A stretch of 12,139 bases of DNA from Candidatus Pacearchaeota archaeon. Lineage in GTDB: Archaea > Nanoarchaeota > Nanoarchaeia > Pacearchaeales > GW2011-AR1. Under the pieces are notes generated by a model that was not told the DNA's origin, made no database searches, and worked only from the letters and a program-made list of their open reading frames with translations. Made by a program: the position numbers and the translations under genes. Position 1 is the stretch's first letter. Every line of letters starts with the position of its first letter. Below, one piece after another: positions 11,900-12,139 of this stretch. The stretch spans positions 1 to 12,139 of the forward strand of contig NZER01000324.1 in NCBI GenBank assembly GCA_002690445.1. Reading direction: 5' to 3'.

Positions 11900-12139
11900 T
11901 CAAGATTCCTTGTCCTCGATCATCTTGGCGATGTCTTTCTTGAGCTTGTCCTCTTCCTTGCTCTTGATAATCGAGTCGATCTTAGAAGTCTGCTCTGTTA
12001 GCTGAGATGCAATCGTGTCCGTTATGCGGTCAATTCTCTTCTGGGCAAACCAGTTAGTGACGATCAAATAGATAGCGAAGACGCCCAAAGCCCCGTACTC
12101 CAGCAACGCAGTGACCACACTGCTGGTGGTATCGGCTAC
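11900..12139 (-). CDS. One-pass membrane protein with coiled coil, 5' partial
   Basis: The minus-strand frame is open from the right edge to its stop at 11900. The visible part has a hydrophobic helix (TALLEYGALGVFAIYLIVTNWF, about 20 residues) then a basic/acidic helical tail (RIDRITDTIASQLTEQTSKIDS...KLKKDIAKMIEDKES) of coiled-coil type. GTG 12118 could start it, but has no Shine-Dalgarno and seven further in-frame codons are open upstream, so the true start is probably outside the window. One membrane helix plus a cytoplasmic coiled coil resembles small phage membrane proteins such as some holins or lysis accessories; the role is uncertain. It converges on the recombination operon across the terminator. 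Confidence 0.6.
   Translation of the reverse strand, partial: VADTTSSVVTALLEYGALGVFAIYLIVTNWFAQKRIDRITDTIASQLTEQTSKIDSIIKSKEEDKLKKDIAKMIEDKES

Noticed and set aside
1..12139. CRISPR array, insertion sequence or attachment site
   Set aside because: I saw no regularly spaced direct repeats, transposase, terminal inverted repeats or integrase, and no duplicated tRNA-Asn 3' end within the window.

Overview
The window looks like part of a tailed bacteriophage or prophage genome, the replication, recombination and DNA-modification region. It codes densely (many 1-14 bp gene overlaps), carries a phage-encoded tRNA, and combines a VapE-type helicase, CHC2/TOPRIM primase, SSB, YqaJ exonuclease and RecT annealase. 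Strong GGAG Shine-Dalgarno sites and sigma70-like boxes point to a bacterial host. Base composition looks near-even, and I cannot name the host from sequence alone.

Left block, + strand (1-4284): an SF2 helicase whose 5' end lies outside the window, an NrdR-like zinc ribbon, SSB, a GNAT-like XF1762-family protein, a DpdA/TGT-like transglycosylase, a QueC homologue, tRNA-Asn(GTT), a small secreted four-cysteine protein and a small probable winged-helix protein. XF1762, DpdA and QueC are chained by ATGA stop/start overlaps. This suggests that the phage makes preQ0 and inserts it into its own DNA, a known phage defence against host restriction.

Middle (4231-5137): two minus-strand genes for small beta-rich, virion-like proteins that look like diverged paralogues, read from a probable promoter in a divergent control region that also holds a 7-bp inverted repeat and a + strand promoter.

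Replication block, + strand (5138-8617): HTH regulator, primase, VapE helicase and two unknown proteins in a tightly overlapping chain. Two minus-strand genes follow (8618-9108): a protein with a lysine-rich, histone-H1-like tail and a small HTH regulator. A second divergent control region (9109-9224) with opposed promoters and an inverted repeat separates these from the recombination operon.

Recombination operon, + strand (9225-11732): YqaJ exonuclease, RecT annealase and an unknown acidic-tailed protein, closed by a strong intrinsic terminator (11858-11893). A minus-strand gene for a one-pass membrane/coiled-coil protein runs off the right edge.

The most interesting part is the GNAT-DpdA-QueC-tRNA cluster. 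The possible new elements are the XF1762 protein coupled to the modification genes and a tRNA of the GUN class (the normal target of TGT enzymes) overlapping queC.
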